Assembly: GCA_028694545.1 (NCBI GenBank)
Contig: JAQVKV010000123.1
Span: forward strand, 1-6,821
Length of the DNA stretch: 6,821 bases
DNA from: Zavarzinia sp.
Lineage (GTDB): Bacteria; Pseudomonadota; Alphaproteobacteria; Zavarziniales; Zavarziniaceae
Reading direction: 5' to 3'
Made by a program: the position numbers and the translations under genes. How positions within the stretch are numbered: the stretch's first letter is position 1; every line of letters begins with the position of its first letter. Of the stretch, positions 5,598 to 6,821 are shown piece after piece. The notes beneath the pieces are model-generated. The model was given only the letters and a program-made list of their open reading frames with translations, searched no databases and had not been told where the DNA came from.

Positions 5598-6821
5598 CGA
5601 CCCAGACCGTGAATCCGAACGTCCACCCCTATGACTACGACCTCTTCGTGATCGGTGCCGGCTCGGGCGGTGTCCGGGCGGCGCGGATCTCGGCGGGATA
5701 TGGCGCGCGCGTCGGCATCGCCGAGGAATATCGCGTGGGCGGGACCTGTGTCATCCGCGGCTGTGTGCCGAAGAAGCTGATGGTCTATGCCGCCCATTAC
5801 GGGGACGAGATCGAGGATGCGGCGGGCTATGGCTGGACCCTGCCGGGCCCGGCGCGCTTCGACTGGAAGACCCTCATTGCCGCCAAGGACCGCGAGATCG
5901 ACCGGCTGAACGGTCTCTATCTCAAGGGGCTGGAAGGCGCGGGTGTCACGCTCGTCGAGGGGCGGGCCCGTTTCGTCGATGCCCATACGCTGGACATCGG
6001 CGGCCAGATCGTCACCGCGCAGACCATCCTGGTCGCGACGGGCGGCACGCCTTCCGTGCCCGGGATCCCGGGCGCCGAACTCGCCATCACCTCGAACGAG
6101 GTCTTCCACCTGGCAGAGATGCCGAAGCGCGTGGCGGTGATCGGGGCCGGCTTCATCGCCGTCGAATTCGCCGGGATCTTCTCGGGGCTAGGCGCAGAGA
6201 CCACGATCGTGCACCGGGGCGGCATGCTGCTGCGCGGTTTCGACGTCGATCTCGCTAGCCGTCTCGCCGAGGAATATCGCGAGAAGGGCGTGCATCTGCG
6301 CTTCAACGCCCAGCCGACCGCGATCGAGCGGACGGACGATGGGCTGGCGCTGAGTCTCTCCGACGGAGAGACACTGGCGGTCGACGCGGTGATGTTCGCG
6401 ACCGGGCGGGTGCCGAACACCAGGGGCCTCGGGCTCGAGGCGGCGGGGGTGGCAACCGGTCCCCGGGGCGAGATCAAGGTGGATCTCTATTCCCGTACCA
6501 ACGTGCCGAACATTTATGCCGTCGGCGACGTCACCAACCGGCTGGCGCTGACCCCGGTCGCGATCAAGGAAGGGCACGCCTTCGCCGACACGCTTTATGG
6601 CGGCCGCCCCGCGCTCGCGGATCATACGGATGTGCCAGAGGCCGTATTCAGCCAGCCGCCCATCGGTACCGTCGGGCTCACGGAGGTCGAGGCCGCCGCC
6701 CGTTATGGCGAGGTCGATGTCTATGAATCCGGCTTCCGCCCGATGAAGCACACGCTGACCGGCCGGGCGACGCGGACCTACATGAAGCTGGTGGTGGAGC
6801 CCCGCTCGGACCGCGTGGTGG
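5594..6821 (+). CDS. gor: Glutathione-disulfide reductase Gor (right end cut by window)
   Basis: This FAD flavoenzyme reduces glutathione disulfide with NADPH in the cytosol. The frame gives 409 codons and runs off the window; about 50 residues are missing, including the C-terminal active-site His-Glu pair. Visible elements in order are the FAD motif VIGAGSGGVRAAR (19-31), redox-active Cys52 and Cys57 in GGTCVIRGCVPKKLMVYAA, the NADPH-binding GAGFIAVEFAG (184-194), Arg208 and Arg214 in HRGGMLLRGFD, the FAD motif IYAVGDVTN (307-315) and the start of the dimerisation domain, FSQPPIGTVGLTE. The two Arg at six-residue spacing match those that bind the 2'-phosphate of NADPH in E. coli Gor, and the RGCVPKK site separates it from lipoamide dehydrogenase. 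The ATG overlaps the preceding TGA (ATGA), with AGGCGA at 5581-5586 as ribosome-binding site. It is the third gene of the gabD block. Confidence 0.92.
   Translation, partial: MTTQTVNPNVHPYDYDLFVIGAGSGGVRAARISAGYGARVGIAEEYRVGGTCVIRGCVPKKLMVYAAHYGDEIEDAAGYGWTLPGPARFDWKTLIAAKDREIDRLNGLYLKGLEGAGVTLVEGRARFVDAHTLDIGGQIVTAQTILVATGGTPSVPGIPGAELAITSNEVFHLAEMPKRVAVIGAGFIAVEFAGIFSGLGAETTIVHRGGMLLRGFDVDLASRLAEEYREKGVHLRFNAQPTAIERTDDGLALSLSDGETLAVDAVMFATGRVPNTRGLGLEAAGVATGPRGEIKVDLYSRTNVPNIYAVGDVTNRLALTPVAIKEGHAFADTLYGGRPALADHTDVPEAVFSQPPIGTVGLTEVEAAARYGEVDVYESGFRPMKHTLTGRATRTYMKLVVEPRSDRVV

Noticed and set aside
5579..6751. Minus-strand open frames opposite gor (5579-6109, 5917-6477, 6188-6751)
   Set aside because: The plus strand encodes an uninterrupted glutathione reductase with all expected motifs; the minus frames show no recognisable protein.

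Overview
The window is visibly GC-rich, gene-dense bacterial DNA with strong G/C preference at third codon positions. Protein sequences look proteobacterial: the GlmS tail, a GabD very close to the E. coli type, and a glutathione reductase with the CVIRGCVPKK redox site usual in Alphaproteobacteria. I infer an alphaproteobacterium, possibly of the Rhodospirillales/Acetobacterales side. The genus cannot be read from this stretch. I see no mobile element, tRNA, rRNA or CRISPR array.

Layout, left to right. Bases 1-70 are the last codons of glmS (+). A 15-bp unit repeated four times (72-131) lies between glmS and a convergent DUF3830 gene (119-532, -), and its last copy includes that gene's stop codon. 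Bases 533-780 are a non-coding leader with two clear potential RNA stem-loops, one followed by five T. Next comes an ABC-F ATPase (781-2367, +), followed after 30 bases by a GNAT acetyltransferase (2398-2907, +), probably one transcript. The acetyltransferase meets a small exported protein (2904-3344, -) tail to tail, with both stop codons in one CTAG. A 124-bp divergent spacer (3345-3468) leads to a three-gene block on the + strand: gabD (3469-4929), an unrecognised 223-residue protein (4926-5597) and gor (5594 to beyond the right edge). Both junctions in the block are 4-base start/stop overlaps.

How the genes fit together. The gabD-unknown-gor block is the most coherent unit. It joins succinate-semialdehyde oxidation (end of the GABA shunt) to NADPH-dependent glutathione recycling, with an uncharacterised protein co-translated between them. 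GabD carries the Cys-x-Cys pair that in human SSADH forms a redox switch, so a link through cellular redox state is a reasonable but unproven idea. The ABC-F/GNAT pair may act in translation or in tolerance to a translation-targeting compound, and its leader could fold into an attenuator. Most of the window is ordinary chromosomal housekeeping. The points worth a second look are the unknown middle gene, the ABC-F leader, the tandem duplication of a stop codon and the shared CTAG stop.
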